Assembly (NCBI RefSeq): GCF_947488515.1
Contig: NZ_CANKZF010000002.1
Span: forward strand, 1,028,294 to 1,092,293
Direction: 5' to 3'
Length of the DNA: 64,000 nucleotides
From: an uncultured Nocardioides sp.
GTDB taxonomy: Bacteria; Actinomycetota; Actinomycetes; Propionibacteriales; Nocardioidaceae
The number at the start of each line of letters is the position of its first letter. The stretch's first letter is position 1. The notes beneath the pieces are model-generated. The model saw only the letters and a program-made list of their open reading frames with translations, ran no database searches and had not been told where the DNA came from. Made by a program: the position numbers and the translations under genes. Below are positions 7,433 to 15,846 of the stretch, piece by piece.

Positions 7433-8493
7433 GCCCTGGCTCAGGCGACCGCGGCGGTCAGCGCCGGGTCTTCCTGCACGTGGGGCTGCCCAAGACCGGT
7501 ACGACGTACCTCCAGCAGGTCGTGTGGGCCAACCGCGACCGCCTGCGGTCGGCGGGGCTGTTCCTGCCCGGGTTCGGCCACCGCGAGCACCTCTGGGCGG
7601 CCCTCGACCTGCAGGAGCGGCCCAGGCTCGCGCGGCGCCACCCGGACGCCCCCGGGGCGTGGCGGCGGCTCGTGGACGAGGCGTCCGCGCAGACCGGTGA
7701 CGTGCTGATCACCCACGAGTTCCTCTGCGGCGCGAGCGCCGAGCAGGCATCGCGGGCGATCGCCGACTTCCCGGACGCCGAGGTGCACCTCGTCGTCACG
7801 GCCCGAGACGCCGCGAGCGTCGTCTCGGCCGGGTGGCAGGAGTCGGTGAAGAACGGCAGCACCGTCGACCTCGACGCCGTCATGGCCGGCAAGGCCGCGG
7901 GCGGGCCCGAGTTCAGCATGCGCACCTGGGACCTGGCCGGTGTCCTGGAGCGCTGGACACCCGACCTGCCGGCCGACCGGGTGCACGTCCTGGTGATGCC
8001 CGGCGCCGGTCAGCCGCGCGACCTGCACTGGCGGCACTTCGCCGAGGTGCTCGGCGTCGACCCCGATGCCTACGAGGCCCCCACCGACGCGGTCAACCCC
8101 GCCCTCGGGATCGTCCAGATCGAGACGCTCCGGCTGGTCAACAAGCACCTCCCGCCCTACTCCGCGCAGGAGCGCGGCGTGTGGATCCGCGGCTACCTCG
8201 CCGAGGACCTGCTCGCCCGGCAGCCGCGCGAGCGTGGCGGTCTGCCTGAGCACCACCGCGCCCGGTTCGCCGAGCTCGACCGAGCCGCCACCGCGCTGAT
8301 CACCGATCGGGGCTTCCACGTGCTGGGGGACCTGGCGGCACTCACGGCGGACGCCGGCGGGGCGATGGGCCGCGAGCCCGACACGGTCACGACCGAGGAA
8401 CTTCTCGAATCGGCGTCCCGACTCGTCGCTGATATCGTGGCCGACGTCCGCGCGAGCACAGGTGATGTGCCGCCACGTCGGGGGAATCTCTGA
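7429..8493 (+). CDS. Sulfotransferase-like protein
   Basis: 354 residues. The N-terminal VFLHVGLPKTGTTYLQ is a PAPS 5'-phosphosulfate loop (PKxGTT). VHLVVTARDAASVVSAGWQE matches the 3'-phosphate-binding strand and helix, with the Arg/Ser pattern expected there. WTPDLPADRVHVLVMPG and FAEVLGVDPDAYE follow in the usual order. It should transfer sulfate from PAPS to a carbohydrate or other acceptor in the cytosol. The start overlaps the small upstream gene by 4 nt (TTG start). A related protein is at 23349-24545; the two share layout but diverge in sequence. A transport or glycan-synthesis partner is not visible, so the acceptor is unknown. Confidence 0.8.
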   Translation: MSPGSGDRGGQRRVFLHVGLPKTGTTYLQQVVWANRDRLRSAGLFLPGFGHREHLWAALDLQERPRLARRHPDAPGAWRRLVDEASAQTGDVLITHEFLCGASAEQASRAIADFPDAEVHLVVTARDAASVVSAGWQESVKNGSTVDLDAVMAGKAAGGPEFSMRTWDLAGVLERWTPDLPADRVHVLVMPGAGQPRDLHWRHFAEVLGVDPDAYEAPTDAVNPALGIVQIETLRLVNKHLPPYSAQERGVWIRGYLAEDLLARQPRERGGLPEHHRARFAELDRAATALITDRGFHVLGDLAALTADAGGAMGREPDTVTTEELLESASRLVADIVADVRASTGDVPPRRGNL

Positions 8494-8526
8494 TCCGGGC
8501 GCCTCTGGTGCCACGTAGGAGTCTTA

Positions 8527-9972
8527 GTGCGTTCGAAGTTCGTTGCCCTGTTTGCTGCCTGCGGGCTGATGGCCTCGCTGGTCGCGCCCATCTCCAGTGC
8601 CGCCTCCGCCGCGTCGGCGCCCGCGTCGAGCCCGGCCGCCGCGGCCCCGGCGACGTCGGCTGCACTTGCCGCGCGCAAGCCCGGCAAGCCCAACAAGAAG
8701 TGGAAGGTCCCGACCGGGGCCAAGTTCAACAACCCGATGATCCCCAGCAAGCGCTTCGTCATCGAGCGCCACGTACTGCGCGCGATCCGCAACACGCCCA
8801 AGGGCGAGAGGATCACCATCTCCGCCTACTCGCTGGACCGCCAGGTCTTCGCCGACGAGCTGATCCGCGCCAGGAAGCGCGGCGTGCGGGTGAAGGTGCT
8901 GCTCAACGACCACCTGGTGCCCGGGGCGCAGGTGCGCATCCAGAAGGTGCTCGGTCACAACACCAAGAAGAAGAACTTCCTCAAGCGGTGCACGTCCGGC
9001 TGCCGGGCCGACGAGAACGAGTACAACAACCTGCACAGCAAGTTCTACCTGTTCAGCCGCACCGGCAAGAACCGCGACGTCGTCATGCTCGGCTCCTACA
9101 ACATGACGCTCAACGCCGTGCGCTGGCAGTGGAACGACCTGTGGACGACAGTCGGCAAGACGACCCTCTACGACCAGTACATCGACCTGTTCAACGACAT
9201 GCGGCCCGACTGGGACAAGCGTCGGGCGACCTACGGGTTCTGCGAGGCGGGCCTCAACTGCCCCGCCGGCGACCAGCAGAAGTACTACAACATCGTCTTC
9301 CCCCGCTACACGACGCCGTCGAACGACGCCGTCCTCGACATCCTCAACAACATCCAGTGCGTCTACACCGACGCGGCAGGCGTGCAGCGCCGCACCCAGC
9401 TCGCGCTCTCGATGCACTCGATGCGCGGCAAGCGCGGCAACTACATCGCCGACAAGCTGCGCGCCCTCTACGGTGCGGGCTGCAACCTGCGGGTCAACTA
9501 CGGCCTGATGGGCTTCCACACCAAGCAGCACATCGGCGCCCCGACCGCGCGCGGGCGCGTGCCGCTGCGGTCCACCGGGTTCAACCTCAAGGAGGACGTG
9601 CCCACCGGTGACTCCGAGATCGACAACATGCCGGAGAACATCGAGCGCTACACGCACCACAAGTACTTCGTGCTGAAGGGGTCCTACAAGGGCGTCGTCG
9701 ACACCAACATGGTGTGGACCGGCTCGACCAACTGGTCCAGCCTCGGCACCCCGCAGGACGAGATCCTGTTCAGCATGCACGGGCGCGGCAACGTGCGCGA
9801 CTACATGGCGAACTTCAACCTCATGTGGCAGAAGCCCTTCAGCCGCGACGCCTACACCACGACGTACTCGTCCTGGAAGACCGTCAACGGCCGCCGCGTC
9901 GGCGTCGGCCCGATGGTCACGGTCGAGCCCGACCGCCTCAAGGCCGGCGGACCGACCTGGGAGAACGACTGA
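8527..9972 (+). CDS. Secreted phospholipase D-fold (HKD) protein
   Basis: 481 residues from GTG 8527 with a TAGGAG ribosome site 5-6 nt upstream. A signal peptide (MRSKFVALFAACGLMASLVA, then Ala/Ser-rich) precedes a basic segment (KPGKPNKKWKVP). Two HKD half-sites are visible: LHSKFYLFSRTG with H170 and K172, followed by SYNMTLNAV, and THHKYFVLKGSYK with H377 and K379, followed by GSTNWSSLG. The predicted role is an extracellular phosphodiesterase (phospholipase D or nuclease); family members split phospholipids, nucleic acids or other diesters and the sequence does not choose between them. It ends 7 bp from the convergent DUF4245 gene. Confidence 0.85.
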   Translation: MRSKFVALFAACGLMASLVAPISSAASAASAPASSPAAAAPATSAALAARKPGKPNKKWKVPTGAKFNNPMIPSKRFVIERHVLRAIRNTPKGERITISAYSLDRQVFADELIRARKRGVRVKVLLNDHLVPGAQVRIQKVLGHNTKKKNFLKRCTSGCRADENEYNNLHSKFYLFSRTGKNRDVVMLGSYNMTLNAVRWQWNDLWTTVGKTTLYDQYIDLFNDMRPDWDKRRATYGFCEAGLNCPAGDQQKYYNIVFPRYTTPSNDAVLDILNNIQCVYTDAAGVQRRTQLALSMHSMRGKRGNYIADKLRALYGAGCNLRVNYGLMGFHTKQHIGAPTARGRVPLRSTGFNLKEDVPTGDSEIDNMPENIERYTHHKYFVLKGSYKGVVDTNMVWTGSTNWSSLGTPQDEILFSMHGRGNVRDYMANFNLMWQKPFSRDAYTTTYSSWKTVNGRRVGVGPMVTVEPDRLKAGGPTWEND

Positions 9973-9979
9973 CCTGAGG

Positions 9980-10591
9980 TCAGCCCTCCTGCTCGCCGGC
10001 CTGGTCGGCGGGCAGGAGCGACTCGGCGAGGCCACGGACGGTCTCGAGGTCGGGGCCCTGCAGCACCACCGTGCTGCCCTTCAGGTCGTTGGCCAGCACG
10101 ATCGCACCGTCGTGGTCCCACGCCGACCACGCGCCGGTGCCCCATGCCGAGAGGTCGACGTCGTCGGTGGGGGTGAGGCCGGTCTGGTCGGCGAGCACGT
10201 CGTCGCTGGTGCCGGTCAGCTGGTCGAGCACCACGTCACCGGTCGGTGCGGTGAACTCCATCCGCCACCACTGCGGGTCGCGCTGGTAGCCGCCGCCCAC
10301 CGTCGTCCACCCGTCGGGCAGCGTGGAGGGGACCATGGTGATGAGGCCGCCGCTCGTCGCGCGCAGGGCCGCGTTCTTGTACTTGAGGGCCACGGCGGGC
10401 TCGGACCCGAAGTCGACGGGCTCCACCGGCGTGGCGCTGGGGGTCTCGCTGGGGGTCTCGGTCGACGTCTCCGAGGGGGAGGTCTCCGACGACGGGTCGA
10501 CGCCGGTGTCGGGGGCGTCATCCCCGCACGCTGCGAGGAGCAGGACGAGGGAGGCTCCGAGGGCTGGTCCGATCGCACGGGTTGCTCGCAT
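9980..10591 (-). CDS. DUF4245 lipoprotein
   Basis: 203 residues with a lipoprotein signal peptide: ALGASLVLLLAAC, with the lipobox Cys at 22. A Ser/Thr/Glu/Pro-rich linker (residues ~25-57) and an extracytoplasmic domain follow. The pattern FGSEPAVALKYKNAALRATS, LPDGWTTVGGGY, WWRMEFTAPTGDVVLDQL, then a closing alpha/beta half with a GPDLETVRGLAESLL helix matches the actinobacterial DUF4245 family, whose function is unknown. The ATG is preceded by a GAGACT hexamer 6 nt away and no ribosome site, so it may be leaderless. It is divergent from the acyl-CoA dehydrogenase. Confidence 0.8.
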   Translation of the reverse strand: MRATRAIGPALGASLVLLLAACGDDAPDTGVDPSSETSPSETSTETPSETPSATPVEPVDFGSEPAVALKYKNAALRATSGGLITMVPSTLPDGWTTVGGGYQRDPQWWRMEFTAPTGDVVLDQLTGTSDDVLADQTGLTPTDDVDLSAWGTGAWSAWDHDGAIVLANDLKGSTVVLQGPDLETVRGLAESLLPADQAGEQEG

Positions 10592-10597
10592 GCACCG

Positions 10598-10603
10598 AGT
10601 CTC
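10598..10603 (-). promoter_or_regulatory. Candidate -10 of a leaderless promoter (minus strand)
   Basis: Reads GAGACT on the minus strand, 6 nt before the ATG of the DUF4245 lipoprotein. It matches the spacing of similar hexamers elsewhere in the window, although its first two bases deviate from TA. Confidence 0.35.
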
Positions 10604-10679
10604 TCACGCAGGCCATGCCCGCCTGCGGTGTGACGACTGTCTCGGCGCGGGGACCTGCCCAGGGTGAATGATCGATAAC

Positions 10680-10685
10680 TAGACT
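10680..10685 (+). promoter_or_regulatory. Candidate -10 upstream of acyl-CoA dehydrogenase
   Basis: TAGACT lies 37 nt before the ATG at 10723, which has its own CAGGAG ribosome site, so a short leader is expected. Confidence 0.4.
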
Positions 10686-10722
10686 CCGAGCGATCCAGCC
10701 GCGAGCGCCCAGGAGCCACCAC

Positions 10723-11919
10723 ATGCCCCGCCTCTGCCAGACCGATGGCCTCTCCGAGGACCAGTCCGAGATCTTGAAGGCCGTCCGGCAGTTCGTGGAC
10801 GAGCAGATCATCCCGGTGGCCCAGGAGCTCGAGCACGCCGACGAGTACCCGACCGAGATCATCGAGGGGTTGAAGGAGCTCGGCGTGTTCGGGCTGACGA
10901 TCCCGGAGGAGTTCGGCGGGCTCGGCGAGAGCCTGCTGACCTATGCGCTGGTGGTCGAGGAGATCGCCCGCGGGTGGATGAGCGTGTCGGGGGTGATCAA
11001 CACGCACTTCATCGTGGCCTACATGCTCCTGCGGCACGGCACGCCGGAGCAGAAGCAGAAGTACCTGCCGCGGATGGCGACCGGCGAGGTGCGTGGCGCG
11101 TTCTCGATGTCCGAGCCCGGTCTGGGCTCGGACGTCTCAGCGGTGTCCACGAAGGCCACCAAGGCCGAGGACGGGTCGTACTCGATCACGGGTCAGAAGA
11201 TGTGGCTGACCAACGGCGCCACCTCGACCCTGGTCGCGGTGCTGACGAAGACCGACGAGGGCAACGAGTCGGTGTACAAGAACATGACGACGTTCCTGGT
11301 GGAGAAGGAGGCCGGGTTCGGTCAGACCGCCCAGGGGATCACGGTGCCGGGCAAGATCGACAAGATGGGCTACAAGGGCGTCGAGACGACCGAGCTGATC
11401 CTCGAGGGCCACCAGATCGCCGCCGAGCAGGTGCTGGGTGGTGAGCCCGGCAAGGGGTTCTTCCAGATGATGGACGGCGTCGAGGTCGGCCGGGTCAACG
11501 TCGCCGCCCGCGCGTGTGGGCTGGCGTGGCGCGGGTTCGAGCTCGCGATCGCCTACGCCCAGCAGCGCAAGACCTTCGGCAAGGCGATCGCGGAGCACCA
11601 GGCGGTGCTGTTCCGGCTCGCGGAGATGGCCACCAAGGTCGAGGTCGCCCACACGATGATGGTCAAGGCGGCCCGGTTGAAGGACACCGGGCAGCGGATG
11701 GACGTCGAGGCCGGGATGGCGAAGATGGTCGCCAGTGAGTACGCCAACGAGGTCGTCGAGGACGCCTTCCGCATCCACGGCGGCTACGGCTACTCCAAGG
11801 AGTACGAGATCGAACGCCTCATGCGCGAGGTGAAGTTCATGCTCATCGGCGAAGGCACCTCCGACATCCAGAAGATGATCATCGGCCGTTCGCTGTTGAA
11901 GGACTACCGGCTGCGCTGA
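10723..11919 (+). CDS. Acyl-CoA dehydrogenase
   Basis: 398 residues, normal for the family. The N-terminal helical domain (LSEDQSEILKAVRQFVDEQI) is followed by the middle beta domain with the flavin motif GAFSMSEPGLGSDVSAVSTK and KMWLTNGATS, then the C-terminal helical domain with YAQQRKTFGKAIAEHQAV and RIHGGYGYSKEYEIER. The catalytic base is Glu at about 377 in IGEGTSDIQK, the usual position for short/medium-chain enzymes. It should oxidise an acyl-CoA to the 2-enoyl-CoA, passing electrons to ETF in the cytosol. A CAGGAG site precedes the ATG. The gene stands alone; no other beta-oxidation gene is adjacent, so chain-length specificity is open. Its last 41 bp overlap the 3' end of the convergent ROK gene. 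Confidence 0.92.
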   Translation: MPRLCQTDGLSEDQSEILKAVRQFVDEQIIPVAQELEHADEYPTEIIEGLKELGVFGLTIPEEFGGLGESLLTYALVVEEIARGWMSVSGVINTHFIVAYMLLRHGTPEQKQKYLPRMATGEVRGAFSMSEPGLGSDVSAVSTKATKAEDGSYSITGQKMWLTNGATSTLVAVLTKTDEGNESVYKNMTTFLVEKEAGFGQTAQGITVPGKIDKMGYKGVETTELILEGHQIAAEQVLGGEPGKGFFQMMDGVEVGRVNVAARACGLAWRGFELAIAYAQQRKTFGKAIAEHQAVLFRLAEMATKVEVAHTMMVKAARLKDTGQRMDVEAGMAKMVASEYANEVVEDAFRIHGGYGYSKEYEIERLMREVKFMLIGEGTSDIQKMIIGRSLLKDYRLR

Positions 11920-13138
11920 GCCGGTCAGCGCGACCGCCGGTCGCCTCGGCCGCGGCGTCGGCGGCGGCCAGCGCCTCGCTGGCGGCCTCGACGGCGTCGG
12001 GGGAGAGCACGTGCTCGATCGCGAGCGCGGAGGCTCCCAGCACCGCCGCCTCGCCGCCGGCGCGCGAGGTGACGATGCGCAGGTGCTCGGTCGCCAGCGG
12101 CAGCGACCGGTGGTAGACCGACTCGCGGATCCCGGCCAGGAGGTGCTCCCCGGCGCCCGCGACCTGGCCGCCGATGACGACCACCGACGGGTTGATCAGG
12201 TTGACCATGGTGGCGACGACCTCGCCGATGTCGCGCCCGGCCTGGCGCACGACGCCCATCGCGACCCGGCTTCCTGACCGCACGAGCTCGACCACGTCGC
12301 CGCCGTTCTCGGCCTGCTCGCCCTGGGCGCGCACGGCGGCCGCGAGCGCGGGACCGGCTGCGACGGCCTCGAGGCAACCGGAGTTGCCGCACCGGCACGG
12401 CACGTCGTCGGCGCCGGGCACCCGGACGTGCCCGAGGTCGCCGGCCGTGCCCTGGGCACCGCGCTGCAGGATGCCTCCGGACACGATGCCCGCGCCGATG
12501 CCGGTCGCGACCTTGATGAGGACGAGGTCGTCCACGTCACGCAGGTGCCGGCGGCGCTCGCCCAGCGCCATGATGTTGACGTCGTTGTCGACGAGGACCG
12601 GCACGGGGTACTTCTCCTGCAGGTAGGCAGGCACGTCGAAGCGGTCCCAGCCGGGCATGATCGGCGGGTTGATCGGGCGCCCGGTGGAGTGCTCCACGGG
12701 GCCCGGGAGGCCGATGCCGATGGCGGCGAGGTCCTCGGCGGGGCGCTCGCTCGTCTCGAGGAGGTCGCGCACGGACTCCAGGACCCAGGACAGGACCGCC
12801 TCGGGGCCGTCGGCGACCGCGATCTGCGCGTCGACCTCGCCGAGGATCGAGCCGTTGAGGTCGGTGAGCGCCGCGCTGGCGTGGGTCGCGCCCACGTCCA
12901 CACCGACCACGACCTTGGCGGTGGGGTTGAGGGCGAAGAGGGCCGGGGGACGGCCGCCGGTGGACCGGGCGCCGCCGAAGGGGGCGACCAGGCCGAGCCG
13001 CATGAGGGTGTCGATGCGTGCCGTGATCGTCGATCGGGCCAGTCCCGTCGCCTCGGCCAGCTGGGCTCGCGTCCAGGGCCTTCCGTCACGGAGGAGATCG
13101 AAAAGCTCACCGGTTCGCACGGGCGGAGTCAAGCACAT
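11879..13138 (-). CDS. ROK-family transcriptional repressor
   Basis: 419 residues. The N-terminal winged HTH (TRAQLAEATGLARSTITARI, about 23-42) is joined to a ROK sugar-kinase fold: GVDVGATHASAALTDLNG (79-96), GIGLPGP (141-147), VDNDVN (183-188, with the conserved Asp), GHVRV (H237) and the zinc motif CRCGNSGC (248-255). Such proteins repress sugar operons and respond to a sugar or sugar phosphate. It is divergent from the ABC importer that follows, and a 24-bp palindrome lies between them, so it very likely controls the 13.2-21.4 kb cluster and itself. The ATG at 13138 is the earliest in frame; a GTG six codons later would also keep the HTH. Its 3' end overlaps the acyl-CoA dehydrogenase. 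Confidence 0.88.
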   Translation of the reverse strand: MCLTPPVRTGELFDLLRDGRPWTRAQLAEATGLARSTITARIDTLMRLGLVAPFGGARSTGGRPPALFALNPTAKVVVGVDVGATHASAALTDLNGSILGEVDAQIAVADGPEAVLSWVLESVRDLLETSERPAEDLAAIGIGLPGPVEHSTGRPINPPIMPGWDRFDVPAYLQEKYPVPVLVDNDVNIMALGERRRHLRDVDDLVLIKVATGIGAGIVSGGILQRGAQGTAGDLGHVRVPGADDVPCRCGNSGCLEAVAAGPALAAAVRAQGEQAENGGDVVELVRSGSRVAMGVVRQAGRDIGEVVATMVNLINPSVVVIGGQVAGAGEHLLAGIRESVYHRSLPLATEHLRIVTSRAGGEAAVLGASALAIEHVLSPDAVEAASEALAAADAAAEATGGRADRLSAAGSPSTANGR

Positions 13139-13165
13139 GCACGACTTTGCACGCTAGAGGTAACA

Positions 13166-13189
13166 CTTTTGAGAGGTACTCGACAAAAG
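13166..13189. promoter_or_regulatory. Candidate ROK operator (24-bp palindrome)
   Basis: CTTTTG, a 12-nt spacer centred on GTAC, then CAAAAG. It is the most AT-rich palindrome in the divergent gap between the ROK gene and the ABC importer, and lies just upstream of a TAGCGT hexamer on the minus strand (13151-13156) that may be the repressor gene's own -10. Confidence 0.4.
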
Positions 13190-13216
13190 CCCGTGACGCG
13201 TGCCACAGTGTCGCCC

Positions 13217-14746
13217 GTGCCCCCGATCACCCCCGTGAAAGATCCGGTCGAGAACGCCCTCGTGGCGACCGGGATGACGAAGAGCTTCTTCGGCAACACC
13301 GTGCTGGACGGTCTAGACCTGACCCTGCGCGCCGGCGAGGTCCACGGCCTCGTCGGTGAGAACGGCGCCGGCAAGTCGACGCTCATGAAGATGCTCGCCG
13401 GCGTCTACACCCCCGACAGCGGCACGATCGTCGTCGGCGGCGACGAGGTGTCGTTCAGCCACCCGGTCCAGGCGCAGCGTGCCGGCGTGTCCACCGTGTT
13501 CCAGGAGTTCAACCTCCTCCTCGAGCGGACCATCGCCGAGAACATCTGGCTCGGTCGCGAGCCGCGGCGCTTCGGCCGCTTCGGCCCGGTCGACACCGGC
13601 CGCATGCGCCGTGACACCGAGGAGCTGCTCACCGGCCTCGGCGTGGCCGGCCTCAAGGCCGGCACCCTCGTGCGCAACCTGTCGGTCGCCGAGCAGCAGG
13701 TCGTGGAGATCGCCAAGGCGGTGAGCTTCGACGCCAAGGTGATCCAGATGGACGAGCCGACGGCGGCGCTGGCCGACCACGAGGTCGAGCTCCTCTACTC
13801 CATCATCCGTCGCCTCACCGACCGGGGCGTCGCCATCGTCTACGTCTCGCACCGGCTCAAGGAGATCTTCGACCTCTGCACGACCATCACGATCCTCAAG
13901 GACGGCGAGCACGTGGCCACCCGGCCGGCCGCCGAGCTGTCCGAGAGCGAGCTCGTGCGCCTGATGGTCGGCCGCCCGCTGACGACGTACTTCCCCGACA
14001 AGCCCCTCGACGTCACCGTCGGCGACGTGCGTCTCGCGCTGTCCGGCGTCGGCAACGGCTACGTCGACGGCGTGAGCCTCGAGGTCCGCGCCGGCGAGAT
14101 CGTCGGCATCGCGGGGCTGCAGGGCTCGGGTCGCACCGAGCTGCTCGAGACCGTCTTCGGCGTGCACCCCGTGTCGCGCGGCTCGATCGCCCTCGACGGG
14201 TCGCCGCTCAAGGTCAGCAGCCCTCGCCAGGGCGTGCGTGCCCGGCTCGCCTTCATCACCGAGGACCGCAAGGCCAAGGGCCTCGCGCTCAACCAGTCGA
14301 TCCTCGACAACGCCCTCGGCGTGGTGCGCGCGGTCTTCCCGCGGCGAACCGGCACCGCGCGGCGGGACATGCCGGGCGTGCTGTCCGGTCTCGACGTCGC
14401 CGCCCACAGCCTGGGCCAGGAGGTCCAGTTCCTGTCCGGCGGCAACCAGCAGAAGGTGGTGCTCGCCCGCTGGCTGAGCATCGACCCGCTGGTGGTGCTG
14501 ATGGACGAGCCCACCCGCGGCATCGACGTCGGCGCCAAGCACCGCGTCTACGAGCTGATGCGCGAGCTGACCCGTCAGGGCGTCGCCGTGCTGATGGTCT
14601 CCAGCGAGCTCCCCGAGGTGATCGGCATGTCCGACCGCATCCTCGTGATGCGGGACGGCCGGCTCGCCGGCGAGCTCTCCGCGGGTGCGAGCGAGGAAGC
14701 GGTGCTGGCGATGGCCACCGGAGCAGCGAGCGAGGAAGCAGCATGA
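13217..14746 (+). CDS. Sugar ABC importer, double ATPase subunit (RbsA/MglA type)
   Basis: About 509 residues with two fused ABC domains. Domain 1: Walker A GENGAGKST (47-55), signature LSVAEQQVVEIAKA, Walker B VIQMDEPTAAL. Domain 2 has the degenerate P-loop GLQGSGRTEL typical of this family's second half, then signature LSGGNQQKVVLARWL and Walker B VVLMDEPTRGID. This is the single-polypeptide ATPase of carbohydrate-uptake (CUT2) importers and sits on the inner membrane face. Three in-frame GTG codons (13208, 13217, 13235) and an ATG at 13274 are possible starts and none has a clear ribosome site, so the start is uncertain. The stop overlaps the first permease (ATGA). Confidence 0.9.
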   Translation: MPPITPVKDPVENALVATGMTKSFFGNTVLDGLDLTLRAGEVHGLVGENGAGKSTLMKMLAGVYTPDSGTIVVGGDEVSFSHPVQAQRAGVSTVFQEFNLLLERTIAENIWLGREPRRFGRFGPVDTGRMRRDTEELLTGLGVAGLKAGTLVRNLSVAEQQVVEIAKAVSFDAKVIQMDEPTAALADHEVELLYSIIRRLTDRGVAIVYVSHRLKEIFDLCTTITILKDGEHVATRPAAELSESELVRLMVGRPLTTYFPDKPLDVTVGDVRLALSGVGNGYVDGVSLEVRAGEIVGIAGLQGSGRTELLETVFGVHPVSRGSIALDGSPLKVSSPRQGVRARLAFITEDRKAKGLALNQSILDNALGVVRAVFPRRTGTARRDMPGVLSGLDVAAHSLGQEVQFLSGGNQQKVVLARWLSIDPLVVLMDEPTRGIDVGAKHRVYELMRELTRQGVAVLMVSSELPEVIGMSDRILVMRDGRLAGELSAGASEEAVLAMATGAASEEAA

Positions 14747-15846
14747 GTGCCGCCACCGACCCGGCCACGAGCGTGGAGTCCCGCGACTCCGTACGCCGTC
14801 GGCGCGCCGCGCGACCGCGAGGTGCCAAGCAGCTCGACTCGACCGCACTGATCTACCTCGTGCTCGTCGGCGTCATCATCGTCTCGACCGTGCTCACGGC
14901 CCTCGAGGGCCGCAACTTCTTCAGCCAGGGCAACATCTGGGCCGTCCTCACCGCGATGAGCGTGCTCGGGCTGATCTCGATCGGCCAGACCCTCGTGATC
15001 CTGGTGGGCAGCCTGGACCTATCGGTGCCCTACGTCGTCAGCCTCGCGACGGTGGTCGCGGCCGGCGGCATGAAGGGCCTCGACGGCAACATCCCCGCCG
15101 CGGTCTTCAACACCCTCGCCGTGTGCGCGGTGGTCGGCCTCGCGATGGGGCTGCTGGTCAGCGTCCTCCACGTCCACGGCTTCATCGCCAGCCTCGGCGT
15201 CGGCCTGATCGTGAGCGGCTACCTCGCCACCAACTACCAGGGCAGCCACGGCTCTGCGGCGCCCGGCCTGAGGCTGCTGGGCCGCAGTGGGATCGTGGGC
15301 TGGATCCCCACCGCGTTCCTCGTCCTGCTCGCCTGTGCGGTCCTGGTGACGCTCATGCTGCGCTACACCCGGCTGGGTCACCACGTCTACGCCATCGGCG
15401 GCAACCGCGACGTGGCCCGCATGTCGGGTGTGCGGATCGTCCTGCCGGTGGTCTCGGCCCACGTGCTCTGCTCGGTGCTGGTCGGCCTCGCCGCACTGCT
15501 CCTGCTCTCGCGCACCGGCGTCGGGTCGCCGACGATCGGGTCGCAGGGCCGCTACGACCTGCTGTCCATCGCGGCGGTCGTGCTCGGCGGCACCCTGCTC
15601 GCCGGCGGCAAGGGCAGCGTGGTCGGCACGATGGGCGGCGTCGCGATCTTCGCCGTCCTCGACAGCGTCATGGGTGTCATGCAGGTCAACCCGTTCCTCA
15701 AGGACTTCATCCGCGGCCTGGTGATCGTGCTCGCCGTCGCCGTCTACGCCCGCCGCAGCGTCGTACGCCGTCCACCACGCTTCGGTAGCGGTGGCCGGTC
15801 CTCGCTGCCCGTCCCCGGATCGACCACGAAGGAGGAGACCGCATGA
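14743..15846 (+). CDS. Sugar ABC importer permease 1 (RbsC type)
   Basis: 367 residues. A basic N-terminus is followed by roughly ten hydrophobic segments beginning with ALIYLVLVGVIIVSTVLTAL. The family motif GQTLVILVGSLDLSVPYVVS (contacting the ATPase) and the late loop AAVVLGGTLLAGGKGSVVGT, which is the CUT2 permease signature, are both present. It forms half of the membrane channel with the next gene. ATGA overlaps at both ends show tight translational coupling. Confidence 0.9.
   Translation: MSAATDPATSVESRDSVRRRRAARPRGAKQLDSTALIYLVLVGVIIVSTVLTALEGRNFFSQGNIWAVLTAMSVLGLISIGQTLVILVGSLDLSVPYVVSLATVVAAGGMKGLDGNIPAAVFNTLAVCAVVGLAMGLLVSVLHVHGFIASLGVGLIVSGYLATNYQGSHGSAAPGLRLLGRSGIVGWIPTAFLVLLACAVLVTLMLRYTRLGHHVYAIGGNRDVARMSGVRIVLPVVSAHVLCSVLVGLAALLLLSRTGVGSPTIGSQGRYDLLSIAAVVLGGTLLAGGKGSVVGTMGGVAIFAVLDSVMGVMQVNPFLKDFIRGLVIVLAVAVYARRSVVRRPPRFGSGGRSSLPVPGSTTKEETA

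Noticed and set aside
9970..9982. 13-bp palindrome TGACCT-G-AGGTCA between convergent genes
   Set aside because: It is mainly made by the two facing stop codons and is too short to be a convincing terminator or operator.
8524..10035. 503-codon minus-strand frame opposite the phospholipase-D-fold gene
   Set aside because: Shadow of strong GC3 bias; no domain or ribosome site, while the plus strand has a signal peptide and two HKD motifs.
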